64,000 bases of DNA from Pseudoruegeria sp. HB172150 (GTDB lineage Bacteria > Pseudomonadota > Alphaproteobacteria > Rhodobacterales > Rhodobacteraceae), in NCBI RefSeq assembly GCF_013184805.1, contig NZ_JAATNG010000001.1:2108001-2172000 (forward strand). The letters run 5' to 3'. Both the position numbers and the translations under genes were made by a program. Within the stretch, counting starts at the first letter, position 1; the number at the start of each line of letters is the position of its first letter. The notes below the pieces were generated by a model, which was given only the letters and a program-made list of their open reading frames with translations, had not been told where the DNA came from and made no database searches. Below are positions 9,023 through 19,344 of the stretch, piece by piece.

Positions 9023-10651
9023 TTACTCGGCAATCTTGTACAGATTCTTCGAGTACCAGTTCTGCTCGACGTTGTTCACCGGCCAGTTACCGACGTCGCT
9101 GTCCATCATGTAGACACCGGCGTAGTGGTAGATCGGGATGACCGGCATTTCCTCGGCAAGGATCTGTTCAGCCGAGGTGTAGAGAGGCGTCGTGTCCTCT
9201 GCGGTCTTGGCAGCTTCGAGCAGGCTGTCATATTCCTCATTGGAATATTTTCCGTCGTTATAGCCTGACTGGCTGTCGAGCAGGTCGAGGAAGGTGGAGG
9301 CTTCGTTGTAGTCGCCGCACCATGCGCCGCGGGCCAGTTCGAAGTTCTGGTTGCCGCGCTCTTCGAGGAAGACCTTCCACTCCATGTTGGCCAGCTCGAC
9401 CTCGGCACCGAGTTTCTGCTTCCACATCTGGGACAGCGCCACGGCGATCTTCTCGTGCGCTTCCGAGGTGTTGTAGACCAGCGAGAAGGACAACGGGTTG
9501 TCCGAACCATAGCCGGCCTCGGCCAGCAGTTCGGTCGCCATCGCGTCACGGTCGGCCTGGGTCATCTCGGCCATCGGAACGGTCGGCGGGGTGAACCCGG
9601 CGACGGCCTCAGGAGTGAAGGTGTAGGCTTCGGGCTGACCGCCCGCGAGGATGTTCTCGACGATGATCTTGCGATCGACGGCAAGCGCCAGTGCCTTACG
9701 CACGTTCACGTCCTTGAAGGCCTCGGGGCCGGAATCCGACAGGTTGAACGTGTAATAGTAGTTGCAGAGGCGCGGGAACGAGATCGCCTCGTCCGGATAT
9801 TCCTCGTGCAGGCGCGGATACTGACCGGCCGGAACCTCGGTGCGATCAAGCTCGCCGGCAAGGTAACGCGTCAGGGCCACGTTCTCGTCGTTGATGACCA
9901 GGGCGACGACCTTGTCGATGATCGTGTTCTCGTTGTCCCAGTACATCTCGTTCCGCTCGCGCACGGAGCGTTCGTTCGGCAGGTGCTCGGTCAGGATGTA
10001 GGCGCCGTTAGAGACGATGTTCTCGGGCCGGGTCCATTCCTCGCCGAATTCCTCGATCACCTTCTGCGGCGACGGGAAAGTCGTGGCGTGGGTGGTCATG
10101 TAGGGGAAGTAGGGAAGCGGAGCGGTCAGCTTGACTTCCAGCGTGTGGTCGTCGACCGCGGTAACGCCCAGTTCCTCGGGGGCCATGTCGCCCGCAACGA
10201 TTTCAGAGGCGTTCTCAAGCGACATCAGCTCGATGAACCACTGGTAGGGGGAGGCGAGCGCCGGATCGGCAGCGCGGCGCCAGGCGAAGACGAAATCGCC
10301 CGCAACAACCGGATCGCCGTTCGACCAGACGGCCTCGGGACGCAGGTGGAAGGTGTAGGTCAGCTTGTCTTCAGAGACGTCATAACCGGTGGCGACGCCG
10401 GGAACGAGTTCGCCGTTCTCGTCCTGGTTCATCAGGCCCTCGAACAGGTCGCGCACGATTTCCGAGCCGGACACATCCTCGACCACCTGCGGGTCGACAG
10501 AGCTGTGCTCGTCGAGAACGCGGTAGGTGAAGGTCTGGTCGTCCGCCAGCGGTTCGCCCGTGGTGGGATGTGTTCCGGCCGCGAAGGACGCACCGGTCAT
10601 GACCGACGCCGACAGCACGGTCGTCAGCATGAGTTTCGTCATCTGTTTCAT
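9023..10651 (-). CDS. oppA: Oligopeptide ABC transporter substrate-binding protein OppA
   Basis: Periplasmic peptide-binding protein of the SBP_bac_5 family, 542 aa, within the normal OppA size range. Residues 1-25 are a Sec signal peptide (MKQMTKLMLTTVLSASVMTG then SFAAG). There is no lipobox cysteine, so it is soluble. Family signatures include LTYTFHLRPEAVWSNGDPV and FAWRRAADPALASPYQW, which matches the OppA/MppA branch more than DppA. The start ATG is preceded by GGGAGACCTTAC. It is the first gene of oppA-oppB-oppC-oppDF. It delivers oligopeptides, possibly murein peptides, to OppBC. Confidence 0.92.
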   Translation of the reverse strand: MKQMTKLMLTTVLSASVMTGASFAAGTHPTTGEPLADDQTFTYRVLDEHSSVDPQVVEDVSGSEIVRDLFEGLMNQDENGELVPGVATGYDVSEDKLTYTFHLRPEAVWSNGDPVVAGDFVFAWRRAADPALASPYQWFIELMSLENASEIVAGDMAPEELGVTAVDDHTLEVKLTAPLPYFPYMTTHATTFPSPQKVIEEFGEEWTRPENIVSNGAYILTEHLPNERSVRERNEMYWDNENTIIDKVVALVINDENVALTRYLAGELDRTEVPAGQYPRLHEEYPDEAISFPRLCNYYYTFNLSDSGPEAFKDVNVRKALALAVDRKIIVENILAGGQPEAYTFTPEAVAGFTPPTVPMAEMTQADRDAMATELLAEAGYGSDNPLSFSLVYNTSEAHEKIAVALSQMWKQKLGAEVELANMEWKVFLEERGNQNFELARGAWCGDYNEASTFLDLLDSQSGYNDGKYSNEEYDSLLEAAKTAEDTTPLYTSAEQILAEEMPVIPIYHYAGVYMMDSDVGNWPVNNVEQNWYSKNLYKIAE

Positions 10652-11132
10652 GTAAGGTCTCCCCTGGTTGGCGCCATTTCTGCCGGTTTGTTTCTCCGTT
10701 TGGCGCTGCCTAAGAATGGAGCGATTTTATAGAGACCGAATCTGCCAGCAACCAGATAGTGATATTACGCGACGTGCACGGCGGACGATTGCGCCAGATG
10801 CCGGATCACGGGCCGAATCCGATCCCAGGCGGACATTTCTGCGCAACTTTGTGCTGTTTTCTCCGAATCGGGTGCGACTTGGAGCGCCCTCCGCGCAGGC
10901 TCGAAATGCCTGCGCACGATCTTGTGAGGGGATTTTCCCTGAGCGGTATTGCCAAAGAACAAGGCATTTTGCCCGCCCGCCCGGTTGAAAGGAGCAAGAC
11001 ACATACCATTTAGTGAATGTGAATTGCGCGATCCGCCCATCGATTGGGCGTTGGTCGGGCTTGTCTCGAAACCGGCGGGTCCGGTACATAATTTGGCCTG
11101 GCCCCGTCAAGTCGCTATGTTAAGGAAAGCGC
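10652..11132. other. Intergenic region with divergent promoters, no gene seen
   Basis: These 481 bp separate oppA (minus) from the ArsR-type gene (plus). Short open frames here lack ribosome-binding sites and recognisable protein character and were not accepted. The left part holds a plausible oppA promoter and the right end the ArsR-gene promoter and ribosome-binding site. Nothing else was recognised. Confidence 0.6.
10726..10731 (-). promoter_or_regulatory. Candidate -10 element of oppA promoter
   Basis: On the minus strand TATAAA (10731-10726) lies about 75 bp upstream of the oppA start. The matching -35 region is poor (TGGTTG-like at 16-17 bp). Strong -10 match only. Confidence 0.3.
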
Positions 11133-11549
11133 GTGTTCGCGAAGATGCAGCAGGAAGACCTATTGGAACGGACGAACGAAACCAGCTTTGGCATTGCGGA
11201 CAGCGATACCCTGCCCGCTTTCACCGGTAACAAATCCTCGGCCGATCTCGACCGTATGACCCGGAACGCTCAGGCAGCGGCGAATTTCCTCAAGGCGATC
11301 AGCCACGAAGGGCGGCTGATGATCCTGTGCCACCTGGCCAGCGGCGAGAAATCGGTAACGGAGCTGGAAGAGCTGCTGTCGGCGCGGCAGGCGGCGGTGT
11401 CGCAACAGCTTTCGCGGCTGCGGCTGGAGGGGCTGGTGACCCCCCGGCGCGAAGGCAAGACGATCTATTACAGCCTTGCCGACGACCGTTCGACGCGGAT
11501 CATGGAAGTGGTCTACGACCTGTTCTGCGGCAAGGACTCCGAGGCCTGA
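11133..11549 (+). CDS. ArsR-family regulator with SqrR/BigR-type cysteine pair
   Basis: 138-aa winged-helix repressor. The ArsR DNA-binding core runs about residues 45-130 (RLMILCHLASGEKSVTELEE, then ARQAAVSQQLSRLRLEGLV). The start is GTG at 11133 with AAGGA seven bases upstream; an ATG at 11145 is the alternative. Two cysteines, C66 in the helix before the recognition domain and C132 in the C-terminal helix (LFC), are 66 residues apart. This is the same spacing as C41/C107 of SqrR and C42/C108 of BigR, which sense persulfide by forming a tetrasulfide bridge. No metal-binding ELCVCD motif is present. It is therefore probably a sulfide/persulfide-responsive repressor, although no sulfide-oxidation genes lie nearby. 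The first ~40 residues are an unstructured extension. Confidence 0.85.
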   Translation: MFAKMQQEDLLERTNETSFGIADSDTLPAFTGNKSSADLDRMTRNAQAAANFLKAISHEGRLMILCHLASGEKSVTELEELLSARQAAVSQQLSRLRLEGLVTPRREGKTIYYSLADDRSTRIMEVVYDLFCGKDSEA

Positions 11550-11559
11550 CACGGCGAAA

Positions 11560-12621
11560 TCATTCGAACCCGGCGACGCCTTCGTGACCGTGACGCCGGT
11601 TCCAGCGCATCGAGGACCAGAGCGCCAGCAGGATCAGCCCTGCCCCGATCAGCCCGGTGATGAGTTCCGGTATCTCGTAGATCGACTGGGCGAACATGAT
11701 CACTGATAGCGCGAAGATCGAATAGAAGGCGCCGTGCTCCAGATAGCGGAACTGCGCCAGCGTCTTCTTCTCCACCAGCATGATGGTCATCGAGCGCACG
11801 TACATCGCACCGATGCCCAGCCCGATGGCGATCAGGAAAAGGTTGTGTGTCAGCGCAAAGGCGCCGATCACGCCGTCGAAGGAAAAGCTGGCGTCCAGCA
11901 CTTCAAGGTAAAGAAATGCTCCCAGCCCGCCCCCGGCGCCGATAGCCTTGGCCTGCTCGCGTTTGTCCAGAACCTGGCCCAGGATCTCCACCAGCGTAAA
12001 GACCACAAGACCGAAGAGGCCGGCATAGAGGAACTCCGACCGGTGCGCCTCGTCCAGCAGGCTTGCGAAGATCAGGAGCAGCACGAGAACGGTGGAAAAC
12101 TGCATGCCCCTGATGGGCGCGCAGCGTCGCAGCTGGCATTCCAGCGCGCCGATCCAGTCGACCTCTTTCCCCTCGTCGATGAAATAGGTGAGCGCCACCA
12201 TCATCAGGAATGCGCCGCCGAAGGCCGCGATGCTGACATGCGCGCCTTCCATGATCTGGGCGTAGGCATGGGGCTCCGTCGCCGCCAGTTTGACCGCGGC
12301 CCACGGGCTGATACCGGCGGCGACCACAACGACGGCCAGAGGAAAGATGATCCGCATGCCGAAAACGGCGATCAGGATACCCCAGGTCAGGAACCGGTGC
12401 TGCCACTTCGGGGTCATGTATTTCAGCTTGTTGGCGTTGACGATGGCGTTGTCGAAGCTCAGCGAGATCTCCAGAACCGCCAGGACCGCACCGATCATCA
12501 GGAATGTCAGGGTCCCGGCCAGTGTACCTGTCCAGGTCCAGCCAAGCCAGGCGGTCAGCAGCAATCCCACAACCGTGACGAGAAATGCCCACCGGAAGTA
12601 GGCGATCGTGCTGCGTGCCAT
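11560..12621 (-). CDS. DUF475 family integral membrane protein (TerC superfamily)
   Basis: 353-aa polytopic membrane protein with about eight to nine helices. Two acidic repeat motifs of the TerC/DUF475 superfamily are visible: EISLSFDNAIVNA at about residues 51-63 and the related LDASFSFDGVIGAFA at about residues 237-251. The Asp residues of these motifs are in membrane helices and fit a metal-ion transport or export role proposed for TerC relatives. The exact function is unknown. The gene is convergent with the ArsR-type gene, only 10 bp apart. Length agrees with the family. Confidence 0.85.
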   Translation of the reverse strand: MARSTIAYFRWAFLVTVVGLLLTAWLGWTWTGTLAGTLTFLMIGAVLAVLEISLSFDNAIVNANKLKYMTPKWQHRFLTWGILIAVFGMRIIFPLAVVVVAAGISPWAAVKLAATEPHAYAQIMEGAHVSIAAFGGAFLMMVALTYFIDEGKEVDWIGALECQLRRCAPIRGMQFSTVLVLLLIFASLLDEAHRSEFLYAGLFGLVVFTLVEILGQVLDKREQAKAIGAGGGLGAFLYLEVLDASFSFDGVIGAFALTHNLFLIAIGLGIGAMYVRSMTIMLVEKKTLAQFRYLEHGAFYSIFALSVIMFAQSIYEIPELITGLIGAGLILLALWSSMRWNRRHGHEGVAGFE

Positions 12622-12729
12622 GTCGTGGCTAAGCTCCGTCTGTCCCCATGACAGTCTAGCTAGGTGCGATCACGCCGGTTTCCAAGGTGGATGGCACGCC
12701 CGCCGGGCCGTGTTGCCACCGTGCCGCAG

Positions 12730-14568
<1,839 letters not shown>

Positions 14569-14634
14569 GCAGCGCGAGCTATAACCGCGCCCGTGAAACG
14601 TCAACGGGGGCCGCGCGATTGCCGGTGTAACGCC

Positions 14635-15384
14635 CTACCCGGCCACCATCCGCAGCGCCCGCTTCCGCGCTGGCGGCACCGCAGAGATCTCCAGCCCGGT
14701 AAAGACATGCAGCGTGTTCATGTCCTGATCGACCACCGCGTGATCGCTGACCCAGCCGCCCATCATCAGGTAGGTGCGCAGCAGCGGCGGCATCGTCTTC
14801 ATAGCCGCCTTCAGGTCCGGTTTGCGTCGCAGCCGCGCAGCGAAACGGAATACCTTCGGCGCCTTCACCCGCGGCAGCCAGCGCTTCGGCGCAAGGTGGC
14901 GTTCCTTCAGCATCGCGAAGGCGTCGAGATAAGCCTCCGTCTCCGTCCCGTGGAAAGAGGAGCAGCCGAACAGCATCTCCACCTCCTGCTCGTCAACGAA
15001 ACGAGTCATCGCGCCCCAGGCGACGCGCAGGATATCCGGATCCATCGCATGGTCGGGAGCGATGCAGAACCGCCCCATCTCGACCATCTTGCCGCCGTAG
15101 GCCTCCAGCGCGTCCAGATCGTAATACTGCGCCGAGTAGCTGCGCGCGATCTCGCCACCATCCTTGAGCGGCAAAAGCCGGAAGCAGCAGACGAGGCGTC
15201 CGGTCTTGACCTCTTCCACAAGCACATGGCTGCAGATCTCGTCGAAAGGATCCGCATCACGCCCGCCCTCGCGCGGGGAAGCGCCGGTCTCGGCGATGAA
15301 GGTGCGGTAGCGCAGTTCCTGCGCCGCCACTACATCTGCGCGCGTTTCCGCCAGCCGTGCGTCGTACCTGCCCTTGCGAAGCAT
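14635..15384 (-). CDS. olsB: L-ornithine N-alpha-acyltransferase OlsB
   Basis: 249-aa GNAT-fold acyltransferase of the OlsB family, which transfers a 3-hydroxyacyl group from ACP to ornithine to make lyso-ornithine lipid. Family segments seen are AQELRYRTFIAETGA near the N-terminus, SYSAQYYDLDAL, VEMGRFCIAPD and the C-terminal LRTYLMMGGWVSDHAV. The start ATG 15384 has AGAGG seven bases upstream; a GTG at 15399 is in frame. OlsA, the second enzyme of ornithine-lipid synthesis, is often adjacent in relatives but is not next to it here; a distant acyltransferase at 61.7-62.6 kb could be considered. Such lipids replace phospholipids under phosphate limitation in marine roseobacters. Confidence 0.85.
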   Translation of the reverse strand: MLRKGRYDARLAETRADVVAAQELRYRTFIAETGASPREGGRDADPFDEICSHVLVEEVKTGRLVCCFRLLPLKDGGEIARSYSAQYYDLDALEAYGGKMVEMGRFCIAPDHAMDPDILRVAWGAMTRFVDEQEVEMLFGCSSFHGTETEAYLDAFAMLKERHLAPKRWLPRVKAPKVFRFAARLRRKPDLKAAMKTMPPLLRTYLMMGGWVSDHAVVDQDMNTLHVFTGLEISAVPPARKRALRMVAG

Positions 15385-15504
15385 GCCACACCTCTTCACG
15401 AATGCTTGGCTTGGAAAGCCGTGCCTGTATCTTAGCTATGGTTTTGACCATGCCTACACACAAGATGTGACAGGCGTCTGACGAAACGGAACGGGAGCGG
15501 ACAA

Positions 15505-15900
15505 ATGAGCAAGGTGACGAAGACCGACGAGGAATGGCGCGCAGAGCTTGATGACCTGACCTACAAGGTCACTCGCAAGCACGGCACCGAGCGGGCCTTC
15601 ACCCATGATGATTTCCCGAAAGCGCCCGGCACCTTCGCCTGCGTCTGCTGCGGCGCGCCGCTGTTCGATCAGGCGCACAAGTTCGACAGCGGCAGCGGCT
15701 GGCCGTCTTTCTGGGAACCAAAAGACCCCGAGATGGTGGGCGAGAGCGTCGACCGCAGCTGGTTCATGAAGCGCACCGAGGTGCACTGCAACCAGTGCGA
15801 GGCGCATCTGGGCCACGTCTTCCCCGACGGACCGCAGCCGACCGGGCTGCGCTACTGCATCAACGGCGTGGCGCTGGAGTTCAAGCCCGACGAGGGGTGA
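15505..15900 (+). CDS. msrB: Peptide-methionine (R)-S-oxide reductase MsrB
   Basis: 131-aa cytosolic enzyme reducing methionine-R-sulfoxide in proteins with thioredoxin. Structural zinc ligands are C46/C49 and C95/C98 ([12 protein letters not shown]). The catalytic Cys is C118 in [13 protein letters not shown]. The substrate-pocket motif [10 protein letters not shown] is at residues 61-70. Full length for the family. The start has GGGAGCGG upstream. It is divergent from olsB and convergent with the BamE-like lipoprotein gene. Confidence 0.95.
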   Translation: MSKVTKTDEEWRAELDDLTYKVTRKHGTERAFTHDDFPKAPGTFACVCCGAPLFDQAHKFDSGSGWPSFWEPKDPEMVGESVDRSWFMKRTEVHCNQCEAHLGHVFPDGPQPTGLRYCINGVALEFKPDEG

Positions 15901-15920
15901 CCGGTCCGGCCGCCCCGGGG

Positions 15921-16379
15921 CTACTGCCCCAGAAGCTGTTCAGCGGTGAAGTTGCCGACGCTGCCGAAGAGCTGCCGCAGGAACGAGACGCCCTCGATGT
16001 TGCTGTCGGTGACGCGGCGCGACAACGCGATGACGCGGCCGTCCTCGAGGCCGAAGCGCTCGATGTTCCGGACCACACCCTGCTCGTCGAAGGTGATCGC
16101 AACGACTTCGCGGCCGATTTCCTTGTTCTCGCGAAAGCCATAGGCGCGGAACTTGCTTTTCACATAGTACCAGCCGCCGACGCTGCGGATGCCGGACACG
16201 GAGGGCGGACCAACGACCTCTTCGACGGTTTCCCGCGTGTCGACGCCGACGATAAGCTGGTTCAAATCCTCGTCCAGGGGGACATAACCATGGCTCCGGT
16301 CGATGTTCGAGCAGGCCGCCAGAAGGCCCAGCAGACCCGCCAGTAGAATGACCCGGAAACCGGTGATATGCCTGCCCAT
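15921..16379 (-). CDS. bamE: Outer-membrane assembly lipoprotein, BamE/SmpA family
   Basis: 152-aa lipoprotein. The signal peptide ends in the lipobox LLAAC with the lipidated Cys at residue 23. The SmpA/OmlA domain follows (LNQLIVGVDTRETVEEVVGPP, here broken into LNQLIVGVDTRE and VEEVVGPPS), with the family features of a G.P turn, the GGWYYVKSK strand and a hydrophobic strand pair around VVAITFDEQGVVRNIE. BamE helps the Bam complex fold outer-membrane beta-barrels. The start at 16379 has AGAGGGGGC upstream, better than the ATG at 16397. It is divergent from the DUF177 gene. Confidence 0.85.
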   Translation of the reverse strand: MGRHITGFRVILLAGLLGLLAACSNIDRSHGYVPLDEDLNQLIVGVDTRETVEEVVGPPSVSGIRSVGGWYYVKSKFRAYGFRENKEIGREVVAITFDEQGVVRNIERFGLEDGRVIALSRRVTDSNIEGVSFLRQLFGSVGNFTAEQLLGQ

Positions 16380-16451
16380 ACTGCCCCCTCTTGCCATGAT
16401 ATGGCTGAGCTTTTAATCCGCTTACAGAAGGAAGGCTGAAGGATCAAGGGA

Positions 16452-17012
16452 ATGGAAGACACCCCGCAACCCGAGGCCGGCACGCCGCGCCTGCGCCTTC
16501 AGGGGCTTCACGGCGACGGTGTGCGCGATGTCCTGCTGCAGCCGGACGCCACCGCCCGCGCGGCCATCGCCGAGGAGCTGGACCTGCTGGGCCTGCGTAA
16601 GCTGCGGCTGAAAGGACGCCTGATTCCCGAGGGAAAATCCGATTGGCGGCTGGAAGCGCAGATCGGGGCAACGGTCGTGCAGCCCTGCGTCTCGACGCTG
16701 GAGCCGGTGACCACGCGGATCGACGCAGACATCACCCGCCGCTACCTTGCCGATCCGCCGCCGATGCCGGAAGGCGACGAGGTAGAGATCCCCGAGGACG
16801 ACACGATCGAGGAACTGCCGGCAGTTCTGGACCTCGAAGCATTGATGATCGAGGAACTCGCGCTCAACCTGCCGCTCTACCCGCATGTCGACGGTGCCGC
16901 GCCGGTCGAGGAGACCTTTGCGGCGCCGGGCGCCGAGCCGATCAGCGAGGAAGAGACCAAGCCGTTCGCCGGGCTTGCCTCGCTGAAGGACAAGATGGGC
17001 AAGGACGGATAG
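16452..17012 (+). CDS. yceD: DUF177 (YceD) family protein
   Basis: 186-aa acidic protein of the YceD/DUF177 family, implicated in 23S rRNA metabolism and usually encoded just upstream of rpmF. The family cores are LRLKGRLIPEG...DWRLEAQIGATVVQPCVSTLEPV (one core Cys at about residue 77) and the acidic DTIEELPAVLDLEALMIEEL segment. Here the usual neighbour rpmF lies 2.3 kb further on, with an EF-G-like gene on the opposite strand in between. Ribosome-binding site AAGGGA is close to the ATG. Confidence 0.8.
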   Translation: MEDTPQPEAGTPRLRLQGLHGDGVRDVLLQPDATARAAIAEELDLLGLRKLRLKGRLIPEGKSDWRLEAQIGATVVQPCVSTLEPVTTRIDADITRRYLADPPPMPEGDEVEIPEDDTIEELPAVLDLEALMIEELALNLPLYPHVDGAAPVEETFAAPGAEPISEEETKPFAGLASLKDKMGKDG

Positions 17013-17026
17013 GCAGAGCCGCCAGC

Positions 17027-17047
17027 CGGATTGCAACCCGCAGTCCG
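17027..17047. terminator. Hairpin between convergent yceD and EF-G-like genes
   Basis: CGGATTGC (17027-17034) pairs with GCAGTCCG (17040-17047), 8 bp with one G-U pair and a 5-nt loop AACCC, in the 42-bp gap between two convergent genes. It could stop transcription from both sides. Confidence 0.4.
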
Positions 17048-17054
17048 ATCCGGT

Positions 17055-18986
17055 TCAGGCCACCGCCTCCGCCCGCTCGGCGCGCACCTTCTCGGCTTCG
17101 CGGCCGTGGATCTCCTCGTAGTGGTCGAACCGGGTCTCGTACCAGCCGGTCCCGTGTGTCAGCCCGCCCAGGGACTGGAACAGTGCGTCCTGCGCCGGCG
17201 CCGGGATCAGGGCATGGAACACGTCCCAGCCCTTGGCGGTCGGATGCGGGTCGAAGCCCAGCACCTGCCCCTTCAGCGACGAGATCTCGCCAACCAGCGC
17301 GCCGGTGTAGACCGAAGGCAGATGGATATCGACCTGGTCAATCGGCTGCAGCAGCACCGGGTTGCACTCCTGCAGCGCCGAACGCATGCCCATCAGCCCC
17401 GCAGTGCGGAAGGCAAAGTCAGAGCTGTCGACCGAATGATGCTTGCCGTCCGTCAGGGTCACTGCCACGTCGATCACCCGGAACCCCAGCGGCCCGGTCT
17501 TCAGCGCCTCCTCGCACCCCGCCTGCACCGCGGGAATGTAGTTCCGCGGCACGGCGCCGCCCTTCACCACTTCATCGAAGGCAAAACCATCGCCCCGGGC
17601 CTGCGGCTTGACCGTCATCTGGATATCCGCGAATTGCCCTGCACCGCCCGATTGCTTGCGGTGCCGGTAATGGGTGTCGCTGCTGGCCGAGATCGTCTCG
17701 CGATACGATCCCGCTGGCACGTGTTCTTCCACCACGATGTCGAAATCGTCCTTCAGGGTCTGCATCACACGGCGCAGGTGCATCGGACCCTGCAGACAGG
17801 CGAGGATGTGGCCGCTATCCTCGTCCTGGCCAAGTTGCAGGCCGGGATCGGTCGCTTCGATCCGCGACAGAGCGCCGGAAAGGCGCGCGTCATCGCGCTC
17901 GTTGGCCGGGGTCAGCACCCGGCGAAAGACCGGCGGCGGGCCGTAGGCCCATTCGGGAACCGGATTGGCGTCGCCGCCGCTGTAAACGATCCCCGGGTTG
18001 AGATGGTCGGACTTCACCGCGACGGCCAGCCCGCCGGGATCAACCGCCCCGCTCATCGGCTTGCCGTCCGGCCCGTTCAGCGCACCGATGCCGCCGCCAC
18101 CAAGCGACTGGCCCTGCGTCAGCCCGCCGCCCAGGGCGCGCAGAAGAACAGATTTGCCGACATGTTTGCGGTTGTCCGCATAGACCCCGATCACCGCGTC
18201 CGGCGCAATGCCCATACGCTCCGCCACCGCCTCGGCGCTTCCCGATTCGTGGCGAAGGTCCTTCATCAGCCGGGTTACGCCGTTGGCATGCAGCGCGGAG
18301 CCCAGGAAGACGGGGATCAGCTCGTTGCGCATGTGCATATCGGCAACCATCGAGAACACACTGTCAGGCGCGGGCACCTTGTCCTCGATCAGCTGCTCCA
18401 GGAGGTCGTCGTTGAAATCGGCCAGGCATTCCAGCAGCTCTGTCCGCGCCTCCTGTTCGCGGTCGCGCACGCCATCGGGCATCTCGACAAGGTTGGAAGG
18501 CTGGCCTTCCTGGTATTCCCAGGCGCGTTCCGAGATCAGGTCGACCGCGCCGACGATCTCTCCGCCCTCGCGGATCGGCACCTGGCGCAGGACCAGAAGA
18601 TGACTCGCATAAAGCTGAAGGGCGGCCACGATGTCTCGTACCCGCCCTTCGAAACCGTCCATGTGATTAATGAAAAGGGAACATGGGACACCCGCCTCCT
18701 CGATCAGACGCAGGTAGGGCGCGGCCTGCGGCGCGGCGTCGGGATGCGGCGGCAACACCAGCACGGCATGGTCGGACGCCGCCAGCGCGTGACCCGCAGC
18801 ACCAAGGTTGTCGGATCCGCCGGTGATGTCGAAGGCGCCCCAGGGTTCGCCTAGATAATCGAATGTCGTCAGCGTGAAACGGTCGGAGAAACGGCTTTCC
18901 TGCGCTCGCCCGTCCAGCCCCGCCAGGGCCGAGACAAGGGTCGTTTTACCGGATTGCGACGGTCCGAGTACCGTGAAGCAACGCAT
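17055..18986 (-). CDS. Elongation factor G-like protein (degenerate GTPase paralogue)
   Basis: 643-aa translational-GTPase-like protein related to EF-G. The start at 18986 (MRCFTVLGPSQSGKTT) has GGAGGAGG six bases upstream. The P-loop GPSQSGKT is intact (residues 8-15), but switch I is almost deleted: only ~37 residues separate the P-loop from G3, and no RGITI is present. G3 is DITGG (53-57) instead of DTPGH, losing the catalytic His, and G4 is NHMD (107-110) instead of NKxD. Domain IV looks EF-G-like (KQSGGAGQFADIQMTV, then HHSVDSSDFAFRTAG). A second EF-G of this type is common in Rhodobacterales and its role is unknown. It is not the housekeeping FusA, which would be near rpsG/tuf. Confidence 0.85.
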   Translation of the reverse strand: MRCFTVLGPSQSGKTTLVSALAGLDGRAQESRFSDRFTLTTFDYLGEPWGAFDITGGSDNLGAAGHALAASDHAVLVLPPHPDAAPQAAPYLRLIEEAGVPCSLFINHMDGFEGRVRDIVAALQLYASHLLVLRQVPIREGGEIVGAVDLISERAWEYQEGQPSNLVEMPDGVRDREQEARTELLECLADFNDDLLEQLIEDKVPAPDSVFSMVADMHMRNELIPVFLGSALHANGVTRLMKDLRHESGSAEAVAERMGIAPDAVIGVYADNRKHVGKSVLLRALGGGLTQGQSLGGGGIGALNGPDGKPMSGAVDPGGLAVAVKSDHLNPGIVYSGGDANPVPEWAYGPPPVFRRVLTPANERDDARLSGALSRIEATDPGLQLGQDEDSGHILACLQGPMHLRRVMQTLKDDFDIVVEEHVPAGSYRETISASSDTHYRHRKQSGGAGQFADIQMTVKPQARGDGFAFDEVVKGGAVPRNYIPAVQAGCEEALKTGPLGFRVIDVAVTLTDGKHHSVDSSDFAFRTAGLMGMRSALQECNPVLLQPIDQVDIHLPSVYTGALVGEISSLKGQVLGFDPHPTAKGWDVFHALIPAPAQDALFQSLGGLTHGTGWYETRFDHYEEIHGREAEKVRAERAEAVA

Positions 18987-19344
18987 AATCATCCTCCTCC
19001 GTTGTGGTGGCACATGGCGCGTGGCGCCCTGCCCGAACGGATGCGGATATGCCTGCCTCTGCCCCGCTTCATGGGCGCAAAGCCCGGGCGGGTACCGGTC
19101 ATGCTCGGACGAGGCCGCCCCCCGCGTCAAGAAATTTCGCCGGAGACACACGGATTGCGACAATCTTTCCCGTCTGATACGCGCCTCTCGGGGGTGTTAC
19201 AAAATCGTGGAAAAACCCCTTGCATGGGAAAGAAATCGCAGTATGTTCGCGCCCTCTCTGAGATATCCGGGCCGAAGGGTTGCGCACCCCGCGCCGCATC
19301 ACGAAATCAGGGCGCTTAGGCCCGCCGTAAACCGAGGTTGAGAC
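18987..19344. other. Intergenic region with divergent promoters, no gene seen
   Basis: These 358 bp separate the EF-G-like gene (minus) from rpmF (plus). Open frames in it are extensions of the flanking genes or shadows, with no independent start signals. It contains the rpmF promoter candidate and an rpmF leader of about 90 nt. No riboswitch-like structure was recognised. Confidence 0.6.
19220..19247 (+). promoter_or_regulatory. Candidate rpmF operon promoter
   Basis: TTGCAT (19220-19225) and TATGTT (19242-19247) are separated by 16 bp. They lie about 100 bp upstream of the rpmF start, which gives a leader of around 90 nt. Moderate matches to sigma-70 consensus. Confidence 0.4.

Noticed and set aside
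10727-11110. 127-codon minus-strand frame in the oppA-ArsR gap
   Set aside because: No ribosome-binding site, no recognisable protein, several competing frames in all phases.
12622-12729. Terminator hairpin between DUF475 and uup genes
   Set aside because: The GGTGG...CCACC arms are imperfect with mismatches and no T-tract.
17031-18854. 607-codon plus-strand frame opposite the EF-G-like gene
   Set aside because: Shadow of the minus-strand coding sequence; composition is His/Arg/Gln-rich and has no recognisable domain.
18987-19344. Riboswitch or attenuator in the rpmF leader
   Set aside because: No convincing alternative hairpins or conserved aptamer-like sequence were visible.
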